Shown here in pieces: positions 48,872 through 57,979 of a DNA stretch of 64,000 bases. The position numbers and the translations under genes are program-made. Source of the DNA: JBBTTE01 sp038064375 (GTDB lineage: Bacteria; Patescibacteriota; Saccharimonadia; Saccharimonadales; UBA4665); assembly GCA_038064375.1 (NCBI GenBank), contig JBBTTF010000004.1, forward strand, positions 62,001 to 126,000, in the 5' to 3' direction. Numbering within the stretch: position 1 is the first letter of the stretch; each line of letters opens with the position of its first letter. The notes beneath the pieces are model-generated. The model ran no database searches, was not told where the DNA came from, and saw nothing but the letters and a program-made list of their open reading frames with translations.

Positions 48872-50059
48872 TTAGAGAGCTATGTTAGAGGGATCGTTGG
48901 GATCGCTAGGAGCCGGTGCCGGGGCTGGCGTAGGTGCTATCGTGCTTGAAGGAGTGGCTGCTGGTTGAGCGGTTGGGCCGGCTGGTGATGATGGCGTGGT
49001 AGTTTGAGAGCCGTCAGCATCGGTAGCGACTACGGCGGTTGGAGCGGCGGCTTCTTCTTTGGCGGTCTCGATCGCTAGTAGTGCGTCGAGATCTTTCTTG
49101 GGGCCATTATCGGGAGGTGAGATTATCTTCTTGCGGGCAATTTCTACGCTGCTACCGTCAGTTTCTTCGTTTGAGGTTTCTTCTGGGGCTTCAGCGGTCT
49201 CTGGCTCGGCTTCTGGAGCTGGTGCCGGTTCTGCCGGAGCTTCGCCACTGGTGTTGGCTGCAAAGGCTTCGACTGCTTCGTCTACTAACTTGTCGTCGTC
49301 AGCAGCGTCAGTGTCAGTGGAGGTTGCTGCATCAGAGGTATCGTCAGCTACAGGTGCAGGTGCGTCACTGCCGGCGCCGGCTACAAAGTCTTCTATCTGG
49401 GTTTCGACGGCGGTCTCTTCTTGGGTTGTTGACTGAACGGCGGCTTCGCTAGGCTCCGGAGCTGGCTCGGGAGCTACGGCAACAGGAGTTTCGACTGGTT
49501 CTGGAGCGGGAGCTGGTGCTGGCTCAGGGGTTGGAGCGGGTTCTGGTACGACCTCGGGGGCTGGCTCGACCGGAGGGGTCTCAACGGCAGGTGCTTCAAC
49601 AACGGCTGGCGCTTCTTGCGTGGCCTCTGGAGCGGACTCAGGAGTAGTCTCAGGCGTAGGAGCTTCAGCTGCAGGAGCGGTGTCTGCGCCGCTATCTTGC
49701 AATAATTCGTGGGTAACTTTGACGATATCTTCTAGGGTAACCTGAGATTTGACGAGGTAGCGGTCGGCGCCGAGGAGGTCGGCCCGCTTTTGGTCGTCGC
49801 TCTGGCCTAGAGCGGTCAGCATGATCACCTTTACATCTTTGAGACCGTCAGTGTTACGCAAGATGTCGAGCATCTCAAAGCCACTGATCTTAGGCATCAT
49901 GACGTCAGAAATTATAAGATCTGGCTTTTCGGCTTTGGCGACAACTAGTGCCTCTTCGCCATCTTTGGCGGATACTATGTTGTAACCCTCGGCTTGTAGA
50001 CGAGCCTCATAGATTTCTCGTAGGTTGTTGTCGTCTTCGGCCAGCATTATCTTTGACAT
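48872..50059 (-). CDS. Response regulator with long Pro/Ala/Glu-rich C-terminal tail
   Basis: 395 residues. A complete receiver domain occupies 1-120 (acidic pair LAEDDNN, phospho-acceptor in PDLIISDVMMP about Asp53, VIMLTALGQ, YLVKSQVT). No HTH or catalytic output domain follows; residues about 130-395 are low-complexity, built of Pro, Ala, Glu and Thr (repeats of PAPEPAP type), and certainly disordered. It may act as a linker, a spacer or a surface for weak contacts. The gene follows the histidine kinase gene, with a promoter (TGA-TACAAT) inside that kinase gene's end. The start has AGGGG as ribosome-binding site. Confidence 0.88.
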   Translation of the reverse strand: MSKIMLAEDDNNLREIYEARLQAEGYNIVSAKDGEEALVVAKAEKPDLIISDVMMPKISGFEMLDILRNTDGLKDVKVIMLTALGQSDDQKRADLLGADRYLVKSQVTLEDIVKVTHELLQDSGADTAPAAEAPTPETTPESAPEATQEAPAVVEAPAVETPPVEPAPEVVPEPAPTPEPAPAPAPEPVETPVAVAPEPAPEPSEAAVQSTTQEETAVETQIEDFVAGAGSDAPAPVADDTSDAATSTDTDAADDDKLVDEAVEAFAANTSGEAPAEPAPAPEAEPETAEAPEETSNEETDGSSVEIARKKIISPPDNGPKKDLDALLAIETAKEEAAAPTAVVATDADGSQTTTPSSPAGPTAQPAATPSSTIAPTPAPAPAPSDPNDPSNIAL

Positions 50060-50102
50060 GGTTATTACCCCTGATTATTGTGCTTATGGTACGTTGTCAT
50101 TT

Positions 50103-50111
50103 ATTGTATCA
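50103..50111 (-). promoter_or_regulatory. Extended -10 promoter for the tailed response regulator gene
   Basis: Minus strand TGA-TACAAT, overlapping the kinase stop codon. The leader is about 38 nt and contains AGGGG before the ATG at 50059. Confidence 0.58.
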
Positions 50112-51857
50112 TGGTGTCACGCTAGAACTAACAGGTTTGGCGTTGACGCTGTTGGCGTCTGATGCCAGAAGCGCCGTCGCCTTATCGTTAGACAGGCGTG
50201 GTAAGTTGATGTAGAAGCTGCTGCCCTTGCCGACTTGGCTCTCAACCCAGATGCGCCCATTGTAGAGCTCGATGATCTTACGACAGATGAATAAGCCCAA
50301 TCCGGTGCCGCCGATGGTGCGGGTAGCCGAGTTGTCTACGCGGTAGAACTTTTGGAACAGGTGCGCTAGATCCTCCACCGGAATGCCCAGACCAGTATCT
50401 TTAATAAAGAACTGAGCAACGTTGGTGTCGCCGGTTATGCCGATGGTGATTCGGCCTTTCTCGGTGTATTTGACGGCGTTGTCGAACAGATTGGTGATTA
50501 CCTCACGCAAGCGATCGGGGTCGGCGTAAACGTAGTACAAAGGCCTGACGACGCGGGCATTGGTAGCGTTGACCGTACTGCCGGCTTCGCTCAAGAAGTC
50601 CATAGCAAGGCCCTTCTTTTCGGCGACTAGTCTTAGGCCGTCGGTTATCTGCTCAACGTAGCTGCCGAGCTCAACTACGCTTGGGTTGCTGGTTAGGCGG
50701 CCATCCTCGGCTTTGGCGCTGGTTAGAAGGTCTTGGAACAGCGCGCCTAGGTGTTGGGTGCTGGAGTGGGCCTTCTCTAAGTAGCCACGCGCACCGGGGT
50801 CGATCTTGCTGACCTTTTCGTTGAGCGCCAAGGCTAAGTAGCCTTCAATGGCGGCTACAGGCGTGCGCATTTCGTGGCTGGCGGTGCTAATAAAGTCAGC
50901 GCGTTGCTGCTCGGCTTTGCGGGCCTCGCTAACGTCACGTAGCACCGCTACGGCTCCAACAAACTCATTAGTCTTAGGCAGCAAGATTGGTGACATGATG
51001 ACCGAGACGATGGTCTTTTTGTCTTTGCGACCAACCAGCTGCATGGTTTCGCTGATCTGTTTCTGCTGCTTGATAACGTTGATGAATGGGTTGGTGTCGG
51101 CCTCGAGTTCTTTGCCGTCCTCGTGTGTGAGGTGAATGACTTTGACGGCTTCCATGTCGTTGGCTTCGTCGACTGCCCATTCGGTCATAGCACTGGCAGC
51201 TGGGTTGATTAGGCTGATCTCCCCTTCGGTGTTGATAACTACCACGCCGTCGGCAATGGACTGAATCAGAATCTCGGACTGCTGCTGATTATTTTTGAGT
51301 AGCCCCGCCAGATGACTAACCTTTTGGCTTTCTTGATCGATGTAGCGATGGCGCCACATAAAGTAGCTGATAACACACATCAGATAGCCCACGGCCAGAA
51401 TTCCTACGGCTTCCACACTAATGCCGTTAGCTGAGTTGACGTGCGGAATCGATATCAGGATGTACAGGCTCAGCAGCAGTACGCCACCGATGATTGGATA
51501 AATTCCGACAATGCCACTAAAAAAGAACATCGTGTAGAGTACCGCGATATACAGCGAATGTGACCAGTCGGTAACGTTTATCAGGTTGATGACGTTGGTT
51601 AGCTGAATCATCGACAAAAGAAGAGTGGCAAAGTTGAGGCCCAACGTCTCAGAATGCCGCTTATATAAGGTGAATCTGTACGCAAGTGTTACTAGGGCCA
51701 AAACGACCGTCGAGCCGGTTATGCCCCACGCATCCAAATGATCGCCAACAAACGGCACAAACAGACCGATTACTCGAACGGCCAGAATGGCAATTGCTGA
51801 GATGGTGATCCACCATGTATAGCCAACGTACCACCGCTTATCGACTGATTCCATCAT
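50109..51857 (-). CDS. Membrane histidine kinase with PAS domain
   Basis: 582 residues. Six or seven hydrophobic helices at the N-terminus (about 12-172), a PAS-like domain (about 195-310, SEILIQSIADGVVVINTEGEISLINPAASAMTEWAVDEAND), HisKA with the phospho-acceptor in FISTASHEMRTPVAAIEGYLAL (about 325-346), and a HATPase domain with N box (REVITNLFDNAVKYTEKG), KDTGLGIP and GGTGLGLFICRKI. It is fully equipped for autophosphorylation. The response regulator downstream is its natural partner. A TATAAT (51869-51874, minus strand) lies 11 nt before the start. Confidence 0.93.
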   Translation of the reverse strand: MMESVDKRWYVGYTWWITISAIAILAVRVIGLFVPFVGDHLDAWGITGSTVVLALVTLAYRFTLYKRHSETLGLNFATLLLSMIQLTNVINLINVTDWSHSLYIAVLYTMFFFSGIVGIYPIIGGVLLLSLYILISIPHVNSANGISVEAVGILAVGYLMCVISYFMWRHRYIDQESQKVSHLAGLLKNNQQQSEILIQSIADGVVVINTEGEISLINPAASAMTEWAVDEANDMEAVKVIHLTHEDGKELEADTNPFINVIKQQKQISETMQLVGRKDKKTIVSVIMSPILLPKTNEFVGAVAVLRDVSEARKAEQQRADFISTASHEMRTPVAAIEGYLALALNEKVSKIDPGARGYLEKAHSSTQHLGALFQDLLTSAKAEDGRLTSNPSVVELGSYVEQITDGLRLVAEKKGLAMDFLSEAGSTVNATNARVVRPLYYVYADPDRLREVITNLFDNAVKYTEKGRITIGITGDTNVAQFFIKDTGLGIPVEDLAHLFQKFYRVDNSATRTIGGTGLGLFICRKIIELYNGRIWVESQVGKGSSFYINLPRLSNDKATALLASDANSVNAKPVSSSVTP

Positions 51858-51868
51858 ACTTAAGAGGT

Positions 51869-51874
51869 ATTATA
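51869..51874 (-). promoter_or_regulatory. -10 box for the histidine kinase gene
   Basis: Minus strand TATAAT, 11 nt before the ATG at 51857. No strong -35 is visible. Confidence 0.45.
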
Positions 51875-51993
51875 TAGATATTACGCTTATGCTACCAGTG
51901 GAGTCTCATCTGGACACAATACCCCGCTTGTGGTAGTATTCTACCCCTAGTACAGCGCTAATAATTGTTTTACTTTTAGAGCGCCGTCGACGT

Positions 51994-52068
51994 GGCCTCA
52001 TCGTCTAACGGCTAGGACATCAGGTTCTCATCCTGGTAATCGGAGTTCGATTCTCCGTGAGGTCACCA
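51994..52068 (+). tRNA. tRNA-Glu (anticodon CTC), CCA encoded
   Basis: 75 nt. Acceptor stem GGCCTCA / TGAGGTC (one G-U pair), D arm GTCT-GGAC, anticodon arm TCAGG-TTCTCAT-CCTGG with anticodon CTC, T arm CGGAG-TTCGATT-CTCCG, discriminator A and encoded CCA. All cloverleaf elements fit. It reads GAG. The accessory island begins right after it. Confidence 0.95.
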
Positions 52069-52076
52069 ATATAAGA

Positions 52077-52100
52077 AGCTCACCACAGGTGGGCTTTTTA
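52077..52100 (+). terminator. Bidirectional-looking terminator after tRNA-Glu
   Basis: 8-bp stem AGCTCACC (52077-52084) / GGTGGGCT (52088-52095), then TTTTTATATT. On the minus strand the same stem, with flanking AATATAA/TTATATT pairing, could also end the OLD-gene transcript. Confidence 0.8.
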
Positions 52101-52143
52101 TATTGGTTTTCGCGCAGCGAAATTCGAAAAAGTCACGTGCTGA

Positions 52144-53769
52144 CTAGTACGCCAGCTCCCATACTTTTTCTAATGCGCTAAAACAAATCGCCATGTCATT
52201 TTCAAACTGCTGTTGAGTGATATTGTCGCCTACAAATTTTGCTAGCTGCTTTTTCTTATGACCGTTCATTGCGTCCACTTCGGTTTGGGATTTTTTCCAA
52301 TTTCCATAGGTGGGGTCTACTTGGCTTGGGTAGCATTGTTCAACATCACGTGCTGTAAGCTCAAACATTTGATTGTTAGTTGCTAAGTGGCTATTGGCGC
52401 GCTTGAAGTCGTTAACCCCTGCTTGCCTCTGAGAGCTCGGCTTATCTATTAGGATAACTGCACGTTCCTTGTAGATACTCGCGCTCAGCGGCTTAAATGA
52501 CTGTTCAATAGCATTTATTGTCCGTTCGACCTGATCAACATCACCGTTTGCTTTTATGATTTGTACGGCGGGCTTTTCGCCGTAGAACCTTTTAATGACT
52601 CTTGTGAGTAGCTCAAACTCGCTTTGGCCTTCAACGACTATGAAGTTTTTAGGCAATAGTAGGTCAGAAGGGCTTCCTCCAAGCAAATCGTAGACAACAT
52701 AGGGTTTCTCATCGGGCTGTGTTTCTTCGATAGATGTTTCACCTACATTTTTCTCCACTTTCAGTATCATTTGCCCAGTAGAGTCATCGGCAACAAATAC
52801 GGAGGAATGGGTGTTTATGAACACTTGATCATCGTCTTGAGATAGAGCGTGTAGAACATTCTTTAAATTTCTTTGAGCTGTTGGGTGTAGGTGCAACTCC
52901 GCTTCATCAATAAAAAAAAGAAAGGACTTCCCTGAGTCGCTGTTGGTTTTTCTAAAGTCCGCATAGGCCTGAATAATTGCTAGCATTAAAGCCCTCTGCA
53001 TGCCGTCGCCTTTTTCTTCTGCGAGCGTTTCTATGCCGTCGTCAATTGTCGTGTCAAAGTTCTTAAGTAAGTCATCAAAAATGGGAGGAGTCACCTCAAA
53101 TTTTACGCTTACACAGTCAGGAAATTGTTTTTCAAGATAAAGCCTTACCTTATCTCCGACATTATCAAACTCGGCGCGTATTTCCGAGTCCTCGTTTTCG
53201 AACAGCTCTTTAAATTTGGCTTGAAACTCCTTGTACTGCTCATTTTGTTCTAGAATAGTTGCCAGAACACCAGATAACATTATTCCTACAGGCGATGTTT
53301 TATTATATTTTGCTACTGCGTCATAGTATTGTTTTGTATTTACGTATTCAAATTTAGGAAAAAAATCATTTAAGGCGGCGTCGAAGCCTGTGCCCGGCAC
53401 CACTTCTGACCCATTAACAAACATTTTTCGCTTAGCGTCCTCACTATTACGAATCATCGTGACCGTATCTTCGCCATTAAGTGCGTTTTGAATCTTTGTT
53501 TTGTTTGCTTGATTGAGCATTTTTGATGCACCTTCCTGTGCGCCGCTGAACTCAATCTTTACTGATATTTTTTTCGTAGAGTCTCTCTTAAACTTTAAAT
53601 CGTTAACATCGGCTCCTCGCCCTAAGCCGTTAAAAAAATATTCTATTGCTTCAAAGAAATTTGTCTTACCACAATTATTTTGGCCAACAAAAATATTAAA
53701 ATCGTTTACTTGAAATTTTGCTTCAACGATAGATCTGAAATTCTCAATTTCGATGCTTTTAATCTTCAT
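52144..53769 (-). CDS. OLD-family ATPase/nuclease-like protein (putative defence)
   Basis: 541 residues from the ATG at 53769 (AAAGGG Shine-Dalgarno 6 nt upstream; the longer frame reaches 53787). N-terminal RecF/SMC-like ATPase: KIKSIEIENFRSIVEAKF, Walker A FVGQNNCGKTNFFEAI (P-loop 29-36), Walker B SFLFFIDEAELHLHP, and a D-loop with the His INTHSSVFVADD. The C-terminal part has a TOPRIM-like start KNFIVVEGQSEFELLTRVIKRF with its glutamate, but the second motif reads LIDKPSSQ, not the canonical DxD. OLD proteins cut DNA and serve in phage exclusion; here nuclease activity is doubtful. It is divergent from the REase/STAND gene and visibly more AT-rich than its neighbours. Confidence 0.85.
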   Translation of the reverse strand: MKIKSIEIENFRSIVEAKFQVNDFNIFVGQNNCGKTNFFEAIEYFFNGLGRGADVNDLKFKRDSTKKISVKIEFSGAQEGASKMLNQANKTKIQNALNGEDTVTMIRNSEDAKRKMFVNGSEVVPGTGFDAALNDFFPKFEYVNTKQYYDAVAKYNKTSPVGIMLSGVLATILEQNEQYKEFQAKFKELFENEDSEIRAEFDNVGDKVRLYLEKQFPDCVSVKFEVTPPIFDDLLKNFDTTIDDGIETLAEEKGDGMQRALMLAIIQAYADFRKTNSDSGKSFLFFIDEAELHLHPTAQRNLKNVLHALSQDDDQVFINTHSSVFVADDSTGQMILKVEKNVGETSIEETQPDEKPYVVYDLLGGSPSDLLLPKNFIVVEGQSEFELLTRVIKRFYGEKPAVQIIKANGDVDQVERTINAIEQSFKPLSASIYKERAVILIDKPSSQRQAGVNDFKRANSHLATNNQMFELTARDVEQCYPSQVDPTYGNWKKSQTEVDAMNGHKKKQLAKFVGDNITQQQFENDMAICFSALEKVWELAY

Positions 53770-53899
53770 ATTCATCCCTTTAATCAATCAATTTAGTGTA
53801 GTTTTGCGAACGCTTCTACATTGTTCATAGTACGACATTAATCGATCAGAGTTATTAAAAATTTATTAAAACTTGCGGACTATCTTTAGCGAGGACATA

Positions 53900-56230
53900 A
53901 TGTTTTCAATGAATCAGAACGCAGTTGACAGTAGAAGTAATAATCAGACAATGCCACTGGCGCTGCATAGTCTTGGATGGCGAAATTTTCAAGATCTATG
54001 CGGATCAATTCTACGTCATGAGTTTGGGCAGTCTTTTAAGACTTTTGCTGATAGTAATGACGGCGGTCGAGACGGAGCATATTATGGCAAATGGGAAAGA
54101 TCACAACTCAGTAAGGGCTCACAAGGTTTTGCTCAAGGGGCAACCGTTCTGCAATGCAAGTTCACTATAAAGGCCGATTCCACACTCTCGCTTAGTATGC
54201 TGGAAGATGAACTAGGAAAGATTACCAAGCTAGTCCATGACAGGCTCTGTGACAACTATGTATTAATAACAAATGCTAGAGTTACGGGGGACGCTGAAAG
54301 GAAAATATGCGCCGCAATTAAATTATTAGGCGTTAAAGAAGTATACGTACAAGATGGTAATTGGGTTTGCGATACAATCAAACAGAATCAATCCCTTCGT
54401 CTCTACGTTCCTCGAGTCTATGGGCTAGGCGACTTAAGTCAGATTATAGATGCCCGTTCATATATTCAAGCGCAGGAACTACTAGACCAACTTGATGGTC
54501 TATCGACATTCGTAGTTACAAAATCTTATCAAAAGGCGGCTGATGCTATAAAAAACGAAGGGTTTGTCCTGTTGCTAGGTGAACCTTCATCTGGTAAATC
54601 TGTCATCGCGGCAACGCTGGCGATGGCAGCAGCAGATAAGTGGAATAGTCTGGTCATTCGTGTGTCGAATGCAGAAGAGTTTAAGGATCACTGGAATCCA
54701 AATGAGCCAAACCAGTTTTTTTGGATTGATGATGCATTTGGTGCTGTCCGACATTCTCAGTCGCTAACCGATGGTTGGGCAAAAATTCTTCCCGCAGAAG
54801 TCAACACTGCAATTAAAAAAGGCGCTAAGGTTGTAATGACATCTAGGGACTATGTATATAAGCAGGCAAAACCTTTGCTAAAAGACTACGCCTTCCCCCT
54901 ACTCAAAGAAAGCCAAGTTGTTATTGATGTAAGCGCGTTGTCGTTGGATGAAAAAAGACGAATTTTATATAACCATTTAAAGCGAGGACGTCAGCCAAAA
55001 GAATTTAGAGCAAAGATAAAGCCTCATTTAGATGAAATCGCACATGTTAAAAAATTCCTCCCCGAGGTGGCAAGGCGCTTCAGTGTCCCATCATTTACGA
55101 AGCATATAGATCCCAGCTCAAAATCTCAGGTTGTGAATTTTATGGAAAACCCCAAAGACTATCTATCCGATGTATTTGATGAGCTTGAGCCAAAGCATCA
55201 AGCAGTAATGGCTTTAATCTATGGTTCGGAAAAACTGACCTCACCTGTTAGATTGGACCCAAACGAAGCAGGAGTTATGGGGCGTTTCGGGGCAAATACA
55301 AGTGACATCTTAAGCGCGCTACATGATTTAGAGGGTACTTTTCTTAGGTATAATCGCAACAAGGGAGAATGGAGATTCCATCATCCTACTATTCGAGAGG
55401 GCTTTGCGAGATACATCATTCAAAGCCCTGAGCTTACAGATATCTTAATTCAAGGATTTTCCCTAGTTGATATTTTGGAGCAGGTTGACTGTGGAACTGG
55501 AAAAGTTGAAGGCCAACTTATCAGGCTTCAGCCATCCCTATATGATCAAGTATTGGATCGTCTCAACGTGTTTTGGGATATCTACTCAAGTGCAGACGGT
55601 TATACAAGTTACTATCTTCGATTGCGGCTTCTAAACTTTTTGAATAGAGGGAATAAGCAATTCCTACAAAGAGCGATGACGAAACATCGAGATCTTATAG
55701 AGCGTATCATGGAGGACTCTTTATCAGGTGAGATTATTGGAAACCCAGCCATACCATACGCAGGGCGACTTCTAGATTTTGACATGCTAGATCAGTCTAT
55801 GAAGGAGAAGATTGCGGATTACTATATGGATGTTTCTGTGTCTATACCTGACGGTAGTTGGCTTACGTATGTACCTGCACGTAAGTTAATTGACGACTCA
55901 CATGCCACTACGATATTAGCCAACGTAAGGTTGAATTTCGTTCCTGAAGTCGACAGTACGATTGACGAATGGGAGACAAATGACAACTCTGAAATTGAAG
56001 ACTATTACTCCGAACTTCGTAATACTATTGATGAATATAGGCTTCAATTCACAGATGATGAAGATGCCTATCAGCGCCTAACAGAAGGTCTTGGCAGGAT
56101 TGAGGAGATAGAAGATGAAAGAGCCCGATTCCAGAGTGGCTCATACGAAGATGGTCTATATGACGATGACCGTCCGACTCCCCCTGTAATACTGGCGGAG
56201 AGGAACATATTTGATGATGTCGATGTATAA
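53900..56230 (+). CDS. Restriction-endonuclease-like / STAND NTPase fusion (putative defence)
   Basis: 776 residues from the ATG at 53900 (GAGGA Shine-Dalgarno; a TTG at 53873 would lengthen it). Residues about 20-100 form a PD-(D/E)xK Mrr-like domain: LGWRNFQDLCGSIL, SNDGGRDGAYYG (acidic residue at about 58) and TVLQCKFT (the QxK pair near 85-87). An NTPase domain of the nSTAND3 type follows: SYQKAADAIKNEGFVLLLGEPSSGKSVIAAT (Walker A 227-234) and NQFFWIDDAFG (Walker B about 272-281). The C-terminal 400 residues are helical, as in STAND sensors. Such fusions sense phage proteins and then cut DNA. It lies next to an OLD ATPase gene, divergent, between tRNA-Glu and a core gene. Lower GC than the flanks suggests transfer. 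Confidence 0.84.
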   Translation: MFSMNQNAVDSRSNNQTMPLALHSLGWRNFQDLCGSILRHEFGQSFKTFADSNDGGRDGAYYGKWERSQLSKGSQGFAQGATVLQCKFTIKADSTLSLSMLEDELGKITKLVHDRLCDNYVLITNARVTGDAERKICAAIKLLGVKEVYVQDGNWVCDTIKQNQSLRLYVPRVYGLGDLSQIIDARSYIQAQELLDQLDGLSTFVVTKSYQKAADAIKNEGFVLLLGEPSSGKSVIAATLAMAAADKWNSLVIRVSNAEEFKDHWNPNEPNQFFWIDDAFGAVRHSQSLTDGWAKILPAEVNTAIKKGAKVVMTSRDYVYKQAKPLLKDYAFPLLKESQVVIDVSALSLDEKRRILYNHLKRGRQPKEFRAKIKPHLDEIAHVKKFLPEVARRFSVPSFTKHIDPSSKSQVVNFMENPKDYLSDVFDELEPKHQAVMALIYGSEKLTSPVRLDPNEAGVMGRFGANTSDILSALHDLEGTFLRYNRNKGEWRFHHPTIREGFARYIIQSPELTDILIQGFSLVDILEQVDCGTGKVEGQLIRLQPSLYDQVLDRLNVFWDIYSSADGYTSYYLRLRLLNFLNRGNKQFLQRAMTKHRDLIERIMEDSLSGEIIGNPAIPYAGRLLDFDMLDQSMKEKIADYYMDVSVSIPDGSWLTYVPARKLIDDSHATTILANVRLNFVPEVDSTIDEWETNDNSEIEDYYSELRNTIDEYRLQFTDDEDAYQRLTEGLGRIEEIEDERARFQSGSYEDGLYDDDRPTPPVILAERNIFDDVDV

Positions 56231-56269
56231 ACGTAAAAATTCTATTAAGTTAAGAACCGGTAAGTTATC

Positions 56270-56665
56270 CTAAGCCTCAGGCCAAATCTTAGCAGCCTCC
56301 AGCCGAATCATAGCCACAACCTCACTAGGCTCAACATTACTCTTAACCAGATAGTACGCCGCGCCCAGATCCAAGGCCTTCTTGATAAGCTCAGGATCGT
56401 CATATGCTGACAACATTATTACCGGTATATCCTTGGTCTTGGGGTTGATCTTGAGATCCTTGAGAGTTGCGATACCATCAAAGTTGGGCATCATGACGTC
56501 AAGGATAACTATATCCGGCGGATTGTTAAGAATAGTCTCCCTGACCAGAGTTCCGTCGTAGGCCGAGCTGACTCGGAACCCTGCCCTCTCAAAAGCGTTC
56601 TCATACATTCGCCGGATTGGTGGATCGTCTTCTACTAAGAGAACTTTAATTGGTATATCGCTCAT
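56270..56665 (-). CDS. Single-domain response regulator
   Basis: 131 residues, receiver domain only: acidic pair in LLVEDDPPIRRMYENAF, phospho-acceptor in PDIVILDVMMPNFDG (about Asp54), Ser in VIMLSAYDD, Lys in YYLVKSNV. No output domain. It shows strong similarity to the receivers encoded at 9.2, 48.9 and 58.9 kb, suggesting duplication. TAGACT on the minus strand (56673-56678) ends 7 nt before the ATG, so the transcript is probably leaderless. It lies between the defence island and the umu operon; no kinase is adjacent. Confidence 0.92.
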   Translation of the reverse strand: MSDIPIKVLLVEDDPPIRRMYENAFERAGFRVSSAYDGTLVRETILNNPPDIVILDVMMPNFDGIATLKDLKINPKTKDIPVIMLSAYDDPELIKKALDLGAAYYLVKSNVEPSEVVAMIRLEAAKIWPEA

Positions 56666-56689
56666 ATTATTTAGTCTACAACTCTAGGT

Positions 56690-57979
56690 CTAAGCCGTAA
56701 ATGCCACAGGCAATTCATCCCAGTCGGTAGTGTAATGTGGACTGCACAACTCCCTCTTAGGCCGCCAGTTACCGCTCAGATCCTCAGCCGCATACCGAAC
56801 CGTATGTTGCCCGTAGCGCCCATTGAGGTCATCTAGGGCTTGCAGACGGGCCTGAGACGCTTGGTGGGCGGCCACGTCGACATCGCCAAACAGATCGGCT
56901 TGTAGTCTGTCATGACCTACAAAGTCATATAGCAAGATATTGGCCCGATGATACTTAGATGCCGGATTAAAAAGCTCCAAAGCGGCTTGCACCAATTGCG
57001 AAGTAATCTGCCCTGTATCAGCCGTCGGCGTGCCAAATCTGATCGACTGACTGAGATATTGATAATTAGGATGGTGTCGATTGGTGTTGAGGCTCACCAC
57101 AGCGCTCCTAGCCAGTAGACCATCCTGTCTAAGGTAGTTGGCGGCTCGAGCTCCCAGTGTGGCCAAGGAGGCCTCTATGACGTGGAACTGATTGGTATCC
57201 TCGCCAAAGGTGCGGCCCTTCATGATGGTCTGGCGCACCTTGCCAAACCGCTCCAAGGGATGACAGGCCACGCCGTTGAGCTCGGCAATCAACTGCTTGC
57301 CATGGACGCCCATTAACTGATTAGCATGCTGCGGCCTCAGTTGCGATAACTGAAAGGCGTTAAACACGCCCTCGGCCTTGAGCTTGGGCGCCAACCGCCG
57401 GCCAATACCCCAGATATCCTTGATCGGTGTGTTAGCTAGATAGGCTTCTCTCTCAGTTGAGGAGTGCTCAAACAGGTCTTCTGCGCCACCAGAGTTAGGG
57501 TTCTTCTTGGCGTGCTCGCTGGCCAGCTTGGCGAGGGTCTTGGTGGGGGCGATTCCGACAGAGGTAGGAATGCCAACTTCTCTTAGTAGTCGCTTGCGTG
57601 CCGCCCTTCCCCATTGATAATAATTGTCGATATCTAGAGCTTGCAGATCGAGGAAGGACTCATCGACGGAGTAGATCTCGGTGCGTGGCGTAATCCCCGT
57701 CAGGACAGAGGTGATCCGCTGTGAGATATCACCGTACAGCTCAAAGTTGGCGCTAAACTGCTTAACGCCCTGTTGCCTAAAGAGATCGCGGAACTTAAAA
57801 GCGGGCGCGCCCATCGGTATGCCTAGGGCCTTGGCCTCGTTGCTGCGCGATATTACGCAGCCATCATTGCTACTAAGCACCACCACGGGTCGGCCTACTA
57901 GAGCCGGCTGGAACAGTCTCTCGCAGCTCACAAAGAAGTTGTTGCAGTCGATAAGGGCGAAGACCGGTGGCCTTGTCAT
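56690..57979 (-). CDS. umuC: Y-family DNA polymerase UmuC (Pol V catalytic subunit)
   Basis: 429 residues, full length. Catalytic acidic residues in FALIDCNNFFVSCERLFQP (Asp near 10) and EIYSVDESFLDLQAL (Asp-Glu near 105), fingers block KALGIPMGAPAFKFRDL, helix-hairpin-helix IKDIWGIGRRLAPKL and little-finger region KGRTFGEDTN. UmuC with UmuD' copies past DNA lesions. It is the last gene of a three-gene operon (58580 to 56690) with 4-nt overlaps. Full catalytic motifs suggest a functional polymerase, in contrast with its altered UmuD. Confidence 0.95.
   Translation of the reverse strand: MTRPPVFALIDCNNFFVSCERLFQPALVGRPVVVLSSNDGCVISRSNEAKALGIPMGAPAFKFRDLFRQQGVKQFSANFELYGDISQRITSVLTGITPRTEIYSVDESFLDLQALDIDNYYQWGRAARKRLLREVGIPTSVGIAPTKTLAKLASEHAKKNPNSGGAEDLFEHSSTEREAYLANTPIKDIWGIGRRLAPKLKAEGVFNAFQLSQLRPQHANQLMGVHGKQLIAELNGVACHPLERFGKVRQTIMKGRTFGEDTNQFHVIEASLATLGARAANYLRQDGLLARSAVVSLNTNRHHPNYQYLSQSIRFGTPTADTGQITSQLVQAALELFNPASKYHRANILLYDFVGHDRLQADLFGDVDVAAHQASQARLQALDDLNGRYGQHTVRYAAEDLSGNWRPKRELCSPHYTTDWDELPVAFTA

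Noticed and set aside
52069..56270. Integrase and attachment-site repeats of a mobile element at tRNA-Glu
   Set aside because: No integrase gene, and no repeat of the tRNA 3' end was found at the right border near 56231-56275.
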